The translations under genes and the position numbers were made by a program. This document shows, piece by piece, positions 1-5,001 of a stretch of DNA of 6,185 nucleotides. The DNA is from Candidatus Bathyarchaeota archaeon. GTDB lineage: Archaea > Thermoproteota > Bathyarchaeia > Bathyarchaeales > Bathycorpusculaceae. A model generated the notes under the pieces. It was not told the DNA's origin. It worked only from the letters and a program-made list of their open reading frames with translations, and made no database searches. Where the stretch lies: positions 1 to 6,185 of the forward strand of contig JACUTN010000050.1 of NCBI GenBank assembly GCA_014859805.1, in the 5' to 3' direction. Position 1 is the first letter of the stretch; the number at the start of each line of letters is the position of its first letter.

Positions 1-114
1 GCCGTCCGAGTAACTCTGAGATTTCATCCACATGTCAAGCTAATGCCTTTTCATCATCCGGCAACGAAACAATAGCATAACTGAAAATAAAAATGTTCTT
101 CTTTTAGCAGATGT

Positions 115-127
115 GAATTTGAAATTC
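115..127. promoter_or_regulatory. 13-bp perfect palindrome, possible operator
   Basis: GAATTT and AAATTC flank a single central G, giving a perfect dyad 69 bases before the TTG start at 196. Archaeal winged-helix and Lrp-type regulators often bind such short AT-rich dyads. Nothing in the sequence proves binding, and a dyad this AT-rich can arise by chance. Confidence 0.2.
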
Positions 128-162
128 GTATTTCGGGTTCATAAGTTAGTTAAGTAGTCATA

Positions 163-186
163 TCCATTTCATTTCTTAGAAATGGA
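163..186 (+). promoter_or_regulatory. Leader hairpin overlapping the Shine-Dalgarno of the 60-aa gene
   Basis: TCCATTTC (163-170) pairs perfectly with GAAATGGA (179-186) around an 8-base loop. The right arm contains the first three bases of the GGAGG ribosome binding site (184-188), seven bases before the TTG start at 196. If the transcript begins upstream of 163, folding would hide the ribosome binding site. If the promoter lies nearer (an AT-rich box near 147-154 is possible), the left arm would not be transcribed and the hairpin could not form. Confidence 0.3.
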
Positions 187-195
187 GGAAAACTC

Positions 196-378
196 TTGAA
201 TCAAAACATTACATTTAAGCACAGAAAAGAATTGGAAGATAAAATGGCTAAGGTTTTCAAAGAAAACATTAATGTGCTGTCAACGGAATTGCAAAAAATA
301 TTGGTAGACGACATGGTCACGGCTTTCCAAAATAGAATAAACGTGTTAATTCGAGCACAAGAGAAAAGAAGCTACTAA
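196..378 (+). CDS. Small helical protein of unknown function, 60 aa
   Basis: I do not recognise the family. The protein is short, highly charged and looks almost entirely helical. It has no cysteines, signal peptide or membrane segment. Residues 8-30 are rich in Lys and Glu. The C-terminal half (about 28-54) alternates hydrophobic and polar residues in an amphipathic pattern that would suit a helical hairpin or a dimer. The TTG start is supported by a strong GGAGG at 184-188 with seven bases of spacing, and no better in-frame ATG lies near it. The gene stands alone 86 bases before the winged-helix gene, on the same strand. That gene has its own TATA-like box, so the two are probably separate units. 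A small nucleic-acid or protein-binding role is possible but not shown by the sequence. Confidence 0.7.
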   Translation: MNQNITFKHRKELEDKMAKVFKENINVLSTELQKILVDDMVTAFQNRINVLIRAQEKRSY

Positions 379-416
379 CGTAGACTAAATAAGAACAAGA
401 CGTAGTTTGAATCCAT

Positions 417-428
417 AAAAGCTTTATA
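417..428 (+). promoter_or_regulatory. TATA/BRE-like promoter of the winged-helix gene
   Basis: AAAAGCTTTATA lies about 40 bases before the ATG at 465. The TATA part is CTTTATAC (422-429), with an A-rich BRE-like stretch just upstream. Initiation about 25 bases downstream would fall near 450, leaving a short leader holding the GAGG site at 453-456. A near copy (AAAAGCTTTTAA) precedes the gene at 5002. Confidence 0.4.
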
Positions 429-464
429 CAAAAAAACTGACATAATGCCCAAGAGGATTGGATA

Positions 465-758
465 ATGAGACGTTCCAAACTCGAAATGTATATAGATATA
501 CTAAAAGTGTTAGCCCATCGCGGCCCATTAAAGCTAACTCACATAATGTATAAGGCTAACGTAAACTGCAGCGTTCTGAAGCAATACCTTGACTTTCTAA
601 TAAAGCAGAATCTGGTCGAAGAAAGAACAGCAGGTAAGCGTAGGGTTGTTTACGCAATAACCCAAAGAGGCATTACAGTACTCAAACACTTCAGAGAACT
701 AAAACAAGTACTGCCAATCATAGAAGAACCAAGAAACAGGATGCCAGTACCCTACTAA
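465..758 (+). CDS. ArnR1-like winged-helix transcriptional regulator, 97 aa
   Basis: This is a single-domain archaeal winged-helix DNA-binding protein, probably a cytoplasmic transcription factor acting as a dimer. Visible layout: helix 1 about residues 4-18 (MYIDILKVLAHRG), helix 2 about 22-30, recognition helix about 33-47 (CSVLKQYLDFLIKQN), a basic wing about 50-68 (EERTAGKRRVVYAIT), then a final helix about 69-82. The segment 'YAITQRGITVLKHF' is typical of the ArnR1/HTH_45 type of winged helix, which is abundant in TACK archaea. The ATG start has GAGG at 453-456. There is no ligand domain and no membrane segment. Its target is unknown; the gene stands alone, so it may regulate itself or genes elsewhere. 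Confidence 0.85.
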   Translation: MRRSKLEMYIDILKVLAHRGPLKLTHIMYKANVNCSVLKQYLDFLIKQNLVEERTAGKRRVVYAITQRGITVLKHFRELKQVLPIIEEPRNRMPVPY

Positions 759-997
759 ACCATTCTCGGCTTTGAGGCATGCTTCCACGTTTTGTAACAT
801 TTTCAATTCTGAAGCACTCATTTTGTCTCAAGCTTTTCTTGCGTTAAACAATTAGGATATTTGAGCAAAATACAATATCCGCTTCAAGATTCGTAGTAGC
901 TTTATTCGTCTTCACAATATCGTTTGTGCTGTTTTGGTTAGAAGCCTTAAGAAGTAGTTGTTTTCCTAAACAAGCGTTTATTTTGTAAATCATTACA

Positions 998-1024
998 TGT
1001 GTTTCGTAAGACTTAATAAACACA
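998..1024. promoter_or_regulatory. Inverted repeat enclosing a TATA-like box before the wHTH-ParA operon
   Basis: TGTGTTT (998-1004) and AAACACA (1018-1024) are perfect inverted copies separated by 13 bases. The spacer and right arm contain TAAGACTTAATAAA (1007-1020), which reads as BRE plus TATA. Initiation about 25 bases downstream would fall near 1040, some 30 bases before the GTG start at 1073. A protein bound to the repeat would cover the TBP/TFB site, so self-repression by the winged-helix protein is a natural but untested inference. The core TAAGACTTA recurs at 2435-2443 before mobA. Confidence 0.35.
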
Positions 1025-1072
1025 ACCTTCCACTACCATTTGTACATATGTAAAACACTACGGGGAGCCAGC

Positions 1073-1447
1073 GTGACGAAACAAGAAGTTCTGGGGAGAA
1101 AACCTCTAAAAATATTGGAAAAAATCAAGGAAAACCTTGAGAAACTAAATGAGAAAATGGAAATTATAATAGAGCTGCAGAAGCGCGGCAGAAGGGATGT
1201 TCAACCTCTTCCTGACGCTCCGCTAGATGTCATGACCTTGCTTTCTATGCCTGATCACCTTAGAAAAACAGCAATGACTGTATGCAGACTTGGAAGAGCC
1301 ACAGCAAATGAGGTAGCTCAACAAACACGTAGAGCAAGAGCTGTGGAAAGTGGCTATTTGAACCAACTTGTGATCATGAGTCACTTAAAAAAAGAGAGAG
1401 TAGGCAGAAAAGCTTACTTCTATGTGGAAAAAGAAGATCAAGGGTGA
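1073..1447 (+). CDS. Coiled-coil/winged-helix DNA-binding protein paired with a ParA ATPase, 124 aa
   Basis: From the GTG at 1073 the protein has two visible parts. Residues 11-36 form a parallel-type coiled coil with regular a/d spacing (L15, I18, L22, L25, M29, I32), followed by a basic linker (KRGRR, 37-41). Residues about 51-119 look like a winged helix: helix 2 around 76-85 (ATANEVAQQT), recognition helix around 89-105, and a wing ending in GRKAYFYVE. I chose GTG 1073 because GGGGAG (1062-1067) sits five bases before it. An in-frame TTG at 1040 would add 11 residues but has no ribosome binding site. The stop overlaps the next gene, so the protein is probably translationally coupled to the ParA-like ATPase. 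It may be the DNA-binding adaptor of that ATPase, a regulator of the operon, or both. No family name is certain. Confidence 0.75.
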   Translation: MTKQEVLGRKPLKILEKIKENLEKLNEKMEIIIELQKRGRRDVQPLPDAPLDVMTLLSMPDHLRKTAMTVCRLGRATANEVAQQTRRARAVESGYLNQLVIMSHLKKERVGRKAYFYVEKEDQG

Positions 1448-1449
1448 TC
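1443..1449 (+). promoter_or_regulatory. GGTGATC Shine-Dalgarno inside the gene overlap
   Basis: GGTGATC is complementary to the archaeal 16S 3' end and lies three bases before an in-frame TTG at 1453. It also contains the GTG (1444) that is the longest possible start of the ATPase and the TGA (1445-1447) that ends the previous gene. The site favours initiation at TTG 1453, which would remove three residues from the longer reading. Confidence 0.4.
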
Positions 1450-2235
1450 ATCTTGGGCAAGATAATAGCTGTGCACTCATACAAGGGTGGAACCGGAAAA
1501 ACTCATATCTCTATAAATTTAGCTACATCCTTTTCAGAACATGGCAAAAAAGTATGCTTGATGGATCTTGACTTCCGAGCTCCAAGCCTTGCCACGTTTT
1601 TCGGTTCTAAAGAAGTGGAGTGTTGGCTGAACGATTATTTAAATGGAACATGCAAAATTGACAAGACGTTGATAGACATAAGCAACAGAATCAATGGTGG
1701 AGGTAAACTGTCTGTCGTGTTGGCTAATCCGTCAACAGAAGCCATTAGAGAAATGTCTGCAAAGGACAGAAAGTGGGAGATGAGGGCTTTAGGAAGACTC
1801 TTAGCCCTTAGAAATTCACTCCTAAATGACAAAGCTTTTGACTACCTCATTTTTGACACGAGCCCGGGACTGCAATACTCATCTATAAACGCTATAGTAA
1901 GCGCGGACCTAGTGATTGTGGCGACAACCTTCGACAGGTCAGATGTTGAAGGAACAAAACGTATGTTGGATGAACTTTATGACTTGTTCGAGAAAAAAAC
2001 CGAGATAGTCATGAACAGAGTTTTATACGATATTTCTTCGAAATCTGGAAAAAACAGTTTGGAAAAAAAGATTGAAGACATGTATCAAGCTCCAGTTTTA
2101 GGCATGATACCTTGTTTCTGTGATGTGGCTAGGGCTGAAGGAGCCATCATCTTCGTTCAAGAAAAGCCGGAACATCTCTTCAGCAAAATTGTGGATGAAA
2201 TGGCGGACAAGATAGAAAGAAACAATTCCATGTGA
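1444..2235 (+). CDS. ParA/MinD-family deviant Walker ATPase
   Basis: This is a SIMIBI-class ATPase of the ParA/MinD/Soj group (COG0455/COG1192 type). Such proteins dimerise on ATP and position DNA, proteins or complexes. Numbered from GTG 1444 (263 aa), it shows the deviant Walker A KGGTGKT at 14-20 with signature Lys14, the A'/switch I motif LMDLDFRAPSL at 39-49, and Walker B plus switch II YLIFDTSPG at 134-142 with Asp138. MNR at 190-192 probably belongs to the nucleotide pocket. All catalytic positions expected of the family are present. The last 20 residues could form a short helix, but I see no convincing MinD membrane-targeting sequence. TTG 1453, behind GGTGATC, is a likely alternative start. 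It overlaps the upstream coiled-coil/winged-helix gene by four bases, which suggests a two-component partition or positioning module, or an ATP-regulated transcription switch. Confidence 0.9.
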   Translation: MIILGKIIAVHSYKGGTGKTHISINLATSFSEHGKKVCLMDLDFRAPSLATFFGSKEVECWLNDYLNGTCKIDKTLIDISNRINGGGKLSVVLANPSTEAIREMSAKDRKWEMRALGRLLALRNSLLNDKAFDYLIFDTSPGLQYSSINAIVSADLVIVATTFDRSDVEGTKRMLDELYDLFEKKTEIVMNRVLYDISSKSGKNSLEKKIEDMYQAPVLGMIPCFCDVARAEGAIIFVQEKPEHLFSKIVDEMADKIERNNSM

Positions 2236-2236
2236 G

Positions 2237-2356
2237 TTAATGCGTCGCTATTTGGTTTATTAACTGATAGATTTTACATTTCTTACATTCAGTGTAATCC
2301 TTTGCATCACAGTTTTTACATATCATGCGATTTAATTCTTTAATTTCAGCGTTCAT
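2237..2356 (-). CDS. 39-aa Cys4 putative zinc-binding small protein
   Basis: I do not recognise the family by name. Reading the minus strand from ATG 2356 to TAA 2237 gives a 39-residue basic protein with two CxxC knuckles: CKNC at 13-16 and CKKC at 24-27, seven residues apart. This is the spacing of a miniature zinc ribbon or treble-clef-like site, followed by a short helix (IYQLINQIA). The start is well supported: GGGAG (complement of 2363-2367) is six bases upstream, and a TATA-like GTATATTA is at 2396-2403. The gene ends one base after the ATPase stop on the opposite strand and is divergent from mobA. Ordered Cys pairs, a good ribosome binding site and a promoter make chance unlikely. An RNA- or protein-binding role is a guess. 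Confidence 0.7.
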   Translation of the reverse strand: MNAEIKELNRMICKNCDAKDYTECKKCKIYQLINQIATH

Positions 2357-2395
2357 CTCTTTCTCCCTTTCACATGATGATTTACGTGTTTGTGG

Positions 2396-2405
2396 TAATA
2401 TACTC
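2396..2405 (-). promoter_or_regulatory. TATA-like promoter of the Cys4 small-protein gene
   Basis: On the minus strand GAGTATATTA is preceded by a purine-rich BRE-like GGAATAA. Initiation about 25 bases downstream falls near 2374, giving a leader of roughly 18 bases that just holds the GGGAG ribosome binding site. Confidence 0.4.
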
Positions 2406-2434
2406 TTATTCCGCTCCTGTAATATTTCTCATAT

Positions 2435-2446
2435 TAAGACTTATAG
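2435..2446 (+). promoter_or_regulatory. BRE/TATA-like promoter of mobA
   Basis: TAAGACTTATAG includes the TATA-like CTTATAG and a BRE-like TTAAGA. Initiation would fall near 2468, about 28 bases before the TTG start. The leader contains TGAGGTAA (2481-2488). The same TAAGACTTA core occurs before the wHTH-ParA operon (1007-1015). Confidence 0.35.
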
Positions 2447-2495
2447 AGCGACAAAAACACTCTGTAAAGTCTTGACAAAGTGAGGTAAGTAATTA

Positions 2496-3119
2496 TTGGA
2501 TAAATCAGCCGTAATTCTTGCAGGAGGCTTCTCCAATAGATTTGGACAGGACAAAGGATTGATGCTTTTAGCAGGCAAGCCTCTCATAAAACATGTTCTA
2601 AGCGTGCTTCATGGTATCATTGACGAAACAATCATTGTCGTAAGTTCAAAAGTTCAAGCTGAAAATTTCGCGAAAGAAACTGGTTCAGATGTACGTATTG
2701 TCATTGACGCAAATGACATGCAAAGTCCACTCATAGGCGCATTAACCGGTTTTGAAAACGCAAACGGAAAATATTCACTTCTCCTTCCATGCGACACTCC
2801 TCTGGTTTCCAGAGACATTCTCTTGCTTTTGCTCGAATTACGCACAAACAAGAATGCGGTTATTCCGCGTTGGCCGAACGGTTACATAGAACCGTTGCAA
2901 GCGGTTTATCGCACAAAACCAGCAGTAGAAGCTGCAAAAAAAGCTTTAAATGCGGGAAAATCGGATATGCGTTCCATGGTGGATGAGCTGCGAGGTGTAC
3001 GTTATATTTCCACGCTTGTTCTACAGCAATTGGACCCAAAGCTTAGAACGTTTTTTAATGTTAATACTCCTTTGGATTTGAGAAGGGCTGAATTCATGTT
3101 TAGGCGCATGAAAAAATGA
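2496..3119 (+). CDS. mobA: MobA-type molybdenum cofactor guanylyltransferase
   Basis: This cytoplasmic nucleotidyltransferase should join GMP from GTP to molybdopterin carrying Mo or W, making the dinucleotide cofactor of molybdo- and tungsto-enzymes. At 207 aa it has the usual MobA length. Motifs in order: LAGG at 8-11 with R15, G17 and the D19-K20 pair that bind the nucleotide; D71 in VIDAND; SPLIGALTG at 77-85; the metal-binding CDTP at 99-102 (D100); PLQAVYR at 133-139; and FFNVNTPLD at 186-194. These together separate MobA from general sugar-phosphate nucleotidyltransferases, although some archaeal MobA-like proteins may transfer CMP or act on other substrates. The TTG start is preceded by TGAGGTAA. 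No other molybdopterin gene is in the window. The stop lies three bases from the stop of the convergent aminotransferase. Confidence 0.92.
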   Translation: MDKSAVILAGGFSNRFGQDKGLMLLAGKPLIKHVLSVLHGIIDETIIVVSSKVQAENFAKETGSDVRIVIDANDMQSPLIGALTGFENANGKYSLLLPCDTPLVSRDILLLLLELRTNKNAVIPRWPNGYIEPLQAVYRTKPAVEAAKKALNAGKSDMRSMVDELRGVRYISTLVLQQLDPKLRTFFNVNTPLDLRRAEFMFRRMKK

Positions 3120-3122
3120 AAG

Positions 3123-4439
3123 TTAGGTATGGTGAGTCCTTTTGCATTGTTTTGCATATTTCTCTGTTTCTAGACACAGCTTTTCTATGTCGGTTTCAGA
3201 GTGTGCAGTGCTTAGGGCTCCAGCGTGTGTTGGCAAGAAGAAGACTCCATTTGCAATCAAGCTTAGATGATAATCAACCTGTTTCTTCTTATCGGCTTTA
3301 GAGGCTGCACGGGCATCTTTCACTTCTTCTTTTGTGAAGTGTGTGTTGAAGAGGGAGCCTGCTCCCGTAACTTGCACCTCCACTTCATTAGCTTCAAAGA
3401 TTTCCTTTAGCTTTTCTCTGATTTTTCCTCCAACATTATTCAGCTTGTTTATCAGTTGCCCGTCTTCCAGAATTTTCACCGTTGCCAAACCAGCTGTCAT
3501 TGATATGGGGTTTGCTGCGAAGGTTCCACCGTGGAAAGAGTAATAGGGGCGTCGATAAACAAGCGTGTCTATCCTTTCCATGATTTCTCTGCGTCCGCAA
3601 AAGGCCCCTATTGGAAAGCCTCCTCCCAAAATTTTTCCGAAAACCGTCATGTCTGGTGTTACACCATAATATTGTTGTCCTCCTCCAGGAGCTAACCTGA
3701 AACCAGTGATTACCTCATCGAAAATTAACAGAATACCCTTTTCATTGCAAAGTTCCCTTAGCCCTTTTAGGAATTCCTTTTCTGCTGGGATGCCTCCGCC
3801 AGCTCCGAGGACAGGTTCAATCACAATGGAGGCAACTTCTTCGTTCTTCAACCTTTCTCTAACTCTTTCAATGTTGTTGAAAGGTAAAACTATGGTGTCT
3901 TGTAGGGCTCCAGTTGTTAAGCCTGCGGATTCTGGAATGTTGAAGGGGTATTTGACGCTTATGTGAAGTGCATCGTATCCTCCGTGCCATCCGCCTTCGA
4001 ATTTGGCGATTTTGCTTCTGCTGGTGTATGCGCGGGCTAAGCGTGTGGCATACATGTTTGCTTCTGTTCCTGAATTGGTGAAGCGTACCATTTCTGCGCT
4101 TGGAACGATCTTTACGATTTGGTCGGCTAACTTGATTTCTAGTTCGTGGGATGTTCCGTAATGGGTGCCGTTTTCAAGTTGTTTCTTAACAGCTTCTACA
4201 ACGGCTGGTGGGCTGTGACCGAGAATAAGGGCTGTGTGTCCCAGCCAGAAGTCAACGTACTCGTTTCCATCAACATCGAAGAGCTTGCTTCCATTCGCCC
4301 TAGCAGTGTAGAATGGATAGGGCTCAAAATGCCTTATTGCATATGAAACCCCGGCTGGAAGAACACTTTTTGCTCTTTCATATAGTTCCTTGGATTTTTG
4401 AGTTTTAGAAGGGTATGAATCAAACATGCTGGATAGCAC
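3123..4439 (-). CDS. Class III PLP aminotransferase, glutamate-1-semialdehyde aminomutase-like
   Basis: This is a fold-type I, class III (COG0001-like) PLP enzyme of 438 aa, close to the 420-430 of HemL. Numbered from GTG 4439: SGTEAN at 123-128 (phosphate cup), WHG at 151-153 (aromatic stacking on PLP), FDEVITGFR at 240-248 with D241 to the pyridine nitrogen, Schiff-base Lys269 in FGKILGGG, and T306 in GGTFAANP. THYGTSHELEIKLA (92-105) is strongly HemL-like. It departs from canonical HemL where EPVAGNMG is expected: here it reads EPVLGAGGGIP (208-218). The segment before T306 is also unusual (YSFHGG). It may therefore be a related aminotransferase or mutase and not the haem-pathway enzyme; no tetrapyrrole gene is nearby. 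ATG 4427 (start of MFDSYPS) is an equally good start; neither has a clear Shine-Dalgarno, suggesting a short-leader transcript. Confidence 0.9.
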   Translation of the reverse strand: MLSSMFDSYPSKTQKSKELYERAKSVLPAGVSYAIRHFEPYPFYTARANGSKLFDVDGNEYVDFWLGHTALILGHSPPAVVEAVKKQLENGTHYGTSHELEIKLADQIVKIVPSAEMVRFTNSGTEANMYATRLARAYTSRSKIAKFEGGWHGGYDALHISVKYPFNIPESAGLTTGALQDTIVLPFNNIERVRERLKNEEVASIVIEPVLGAGGGIPAEKEFLKGLRELCNEKGILLIFDEVITGFRLAPGGGQQYYGVTPDMTVFGKILGGGFPIGAFCGRREIMERIDTLVYRRPYYSFHGGTFAANPISMTAGLATVKILEDGQLINKLNNVGGKIREKLKEIFEANEVEVQVTGAGSLFNTHFTKEEVKDARAASKADKKKQVDYHLSLIANGVFFLPTHAGALSTAHSETDIEKLCLETEKYAKQCKRTHHT

Positions 4440-4472
4440 TTCTATTTTACGTTTATCTAGTGTTTGTTTAAC

Positions 4473-4480
4473 ATTTAAAT
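4473..4480 (-). promoter_or_regulatory. TATA-like box of the aminotransferase gene
   Basis: ATTTAAAT is a palindrome that on the minus strand sits about 35-50 bases before the two candidate starts. Initiation about 25 bases downstream would fall near 4449, leaving about 10 bases to GTG 4439 or 22 to ATG 4427. This fits translation without a strong ribosome binding site. Confidence 0.4.
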
Positions 4481-4526
4481 TACTTAAGCTTCTTTTTGAC
4501 TCTTTTCGTTGGTTTCAGCATAAACT

Positions 4527-4682
4527 TCAGCTAATGGCTAAATCTGTTACAGAGAATTCTCTTTTTAAGGCTGAGAAAAAAGCCTTCGTTTCGCTATGTC
4601 TTCTTTTCGCGATTTTCTTAGCGGTTTGAGTGTTCACCAAATTGTAAATGGGTGTCAACTCGTCAAAACATTTTTTTACCAT
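4527..4682 (-). CDS. Possible 51-aa basic protein, unknown function
   Basis: On the minus strand an ORF runs from ATG 4682 to TGA 4527. It would encode 51 residues, one Cys, no membrane segment, and a basic middle (KKIAKRRHS, residues 22-30) followed by FFSALKREFSV (35-45). Arginine is always AGA, as is common in archaea, and the residue mix looks protein-like. Against it: there is no Shine-Dalgarno before the ATG, only a weak promoter, and no recognisable motif. It lies 87 bases upstream of the aminotransferase on the same strand, so it could share a transcript with it. Chance ORFs of this size are not rare, so I hold it as a candidate only. Confidence 0.3.
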   Translation of the reverse strand: MVKKCFDELTPIYNLVNTQTAKKIAKRRHSETKAFFSALKREFSVTDLAIS

Positions 4683-4787
4683 GTTTAACTTTCAAAAAGA
4701 AAACGGTGTATTCGTCTCCCACAAATTATTCCAGAGTTTTTCACAGTAAAAGGTTGACTATAGGCAGATGCAAAAACAACAAAAAAA

Positions 4788-4862
4788 GTACGGGCTTTCC
4801 TTTCCCCCTAGAGTTTGGAGGTAGGGAAGAAACCAAAGCTGGGGGTGAAAACCCACGTGTAC
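4788..4862 (+). ncRNA. Candidate structured RNA: compact three-way junction with GNRA hairpin
   Basis: This 75-base stretch is about 53% G+C in an AT-rich gap and folds by eye into a closed three-way junction. P1 pairs 4788-4792 with 4858-4862. P2 pairs 4793-4798 with 4835-4840. Inside P2, 4801-4809 pairs with 4819-4829, with a 2-base bulge (4822-4823) and a 9-base loop. P3 is GGGT (4843-4846) with ACCC (4851-4854) closed by a GAAA tetraloop. Single-stranded links at the junction are only 0, 2 and 3 bases. GNRA closure and three G-U pairs favour the plus strand, and a weak ACTATAGG lies about 25-30 bases upstream. A T7 run directly beyond the element on the minus strand is the counter-argument. 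I could not match it to tRNA, 5S, SRP, RNase P, C/D box or known riboswitch consensus patterns. Confidence 0.3.
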
Positions 4863-4892
4863 AATTTTGAACGTATCTTAAAAAAAGATTTA

Positions 4893-4952
4893 TTGCTTAT
4901 TCGGAATCTGAGCGGAAAATATCTTATGGAAAAGCTTTTAAGCAATAAGCAA
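4893..4952. repeat. 9-bp inverted repeat flanking the promoter of the nuclease-like gene
   Basis: TTGCTTATT (4893-4901) and AATAAGCAA (4944-4952) are perfect inverted copies whose centres are 51 bases apart, about five helical turns. The right copy lies just after the TATA-like CTTTTAAG (4934-4941), where a bound repressor would block initiation of the gene at 5002. The left copy could be a second operator for looping. AT-rich context makes chance possible. Confidence 0.25.
4930..4941 (+). promoter_or_regulatory. TATA/BRE-like promoter of the PD-(D/E)XK gene
   Basis: AAAAGCTTTTAA lies about 61-72 bases before ATG 5002, with initiation expected near 4963. The first ten bases form a palindrome. 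The box resembles AAAAGCTTTATA at 417-428, and both genes also carry the same AAGAGGATT ribosome-binding sequence (451-459 and 4991-4999). Confidence 0.35.
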
Positions 4953-5001
4953 AAACACATTTTTTTAGGCATTATTGTGTAGAATCTTCGAAGAGGATTA
5001 A

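Noticed and set aside
1..75. Open frames at the left edge: a plus-strand frame ending in TAG at 73-75, and minus-strand starts at 31 or 27 running off the edge.
   Set aside because: Fragments of 10-24 residues with no recognisable motif and no ribosome binding site; competing frames are equally open, so no partial gene can be chosen.
699..821. Minus-strand ORF of 40 aa starting MSASELKML.
   Set aside because: It lies largely antisense to the winged-helix gene and has no clear ribosome binding site; most likely a shadow frame.
855..880. Inverted repeat GGATATT/AATATCC with a 12-base loop.
   Set aside because: Short and AT-rich, in mid-gap, not placed next to a promoter or gene end; no T-run follows it, so it is not a convincing terminator.
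844..993. Minus-strand ORF of 49 aa in the gap before the wHTH-ParA operon.
   Set aside because: No Shine-Dalgarno, no motif and low-complexity Asn/Thr/Lys-rich content; the gap also contains stops in other frames and looks non-coding.
2789..2986. Plus-strand 65-aa ORF inside mobA, and similar frames inside the aminotransferase and nuclease-like genes.
   Set aside because: They overlap strongly supported genes in other frames and have no ribosome binding sites.
4788..4862. Possible TPP riboswitch (GTAGGGAAG-like segment at 4821-4829) or hammerhead ribozyme (GAAAC at 4829-4833).
   Set aside because: The required CTGAGA of TPP and CTGANGA of the hammerhead core are absent, and the helices are in the wrong order.
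4426..4870. Two plus-strand ORFs of 67 and 72 aa.
   Set aside because: No Shine-Dalgarno, odd composition, and they run across the aminotransferase promoter and the structured-RNA candidate; likely chance ORFs.
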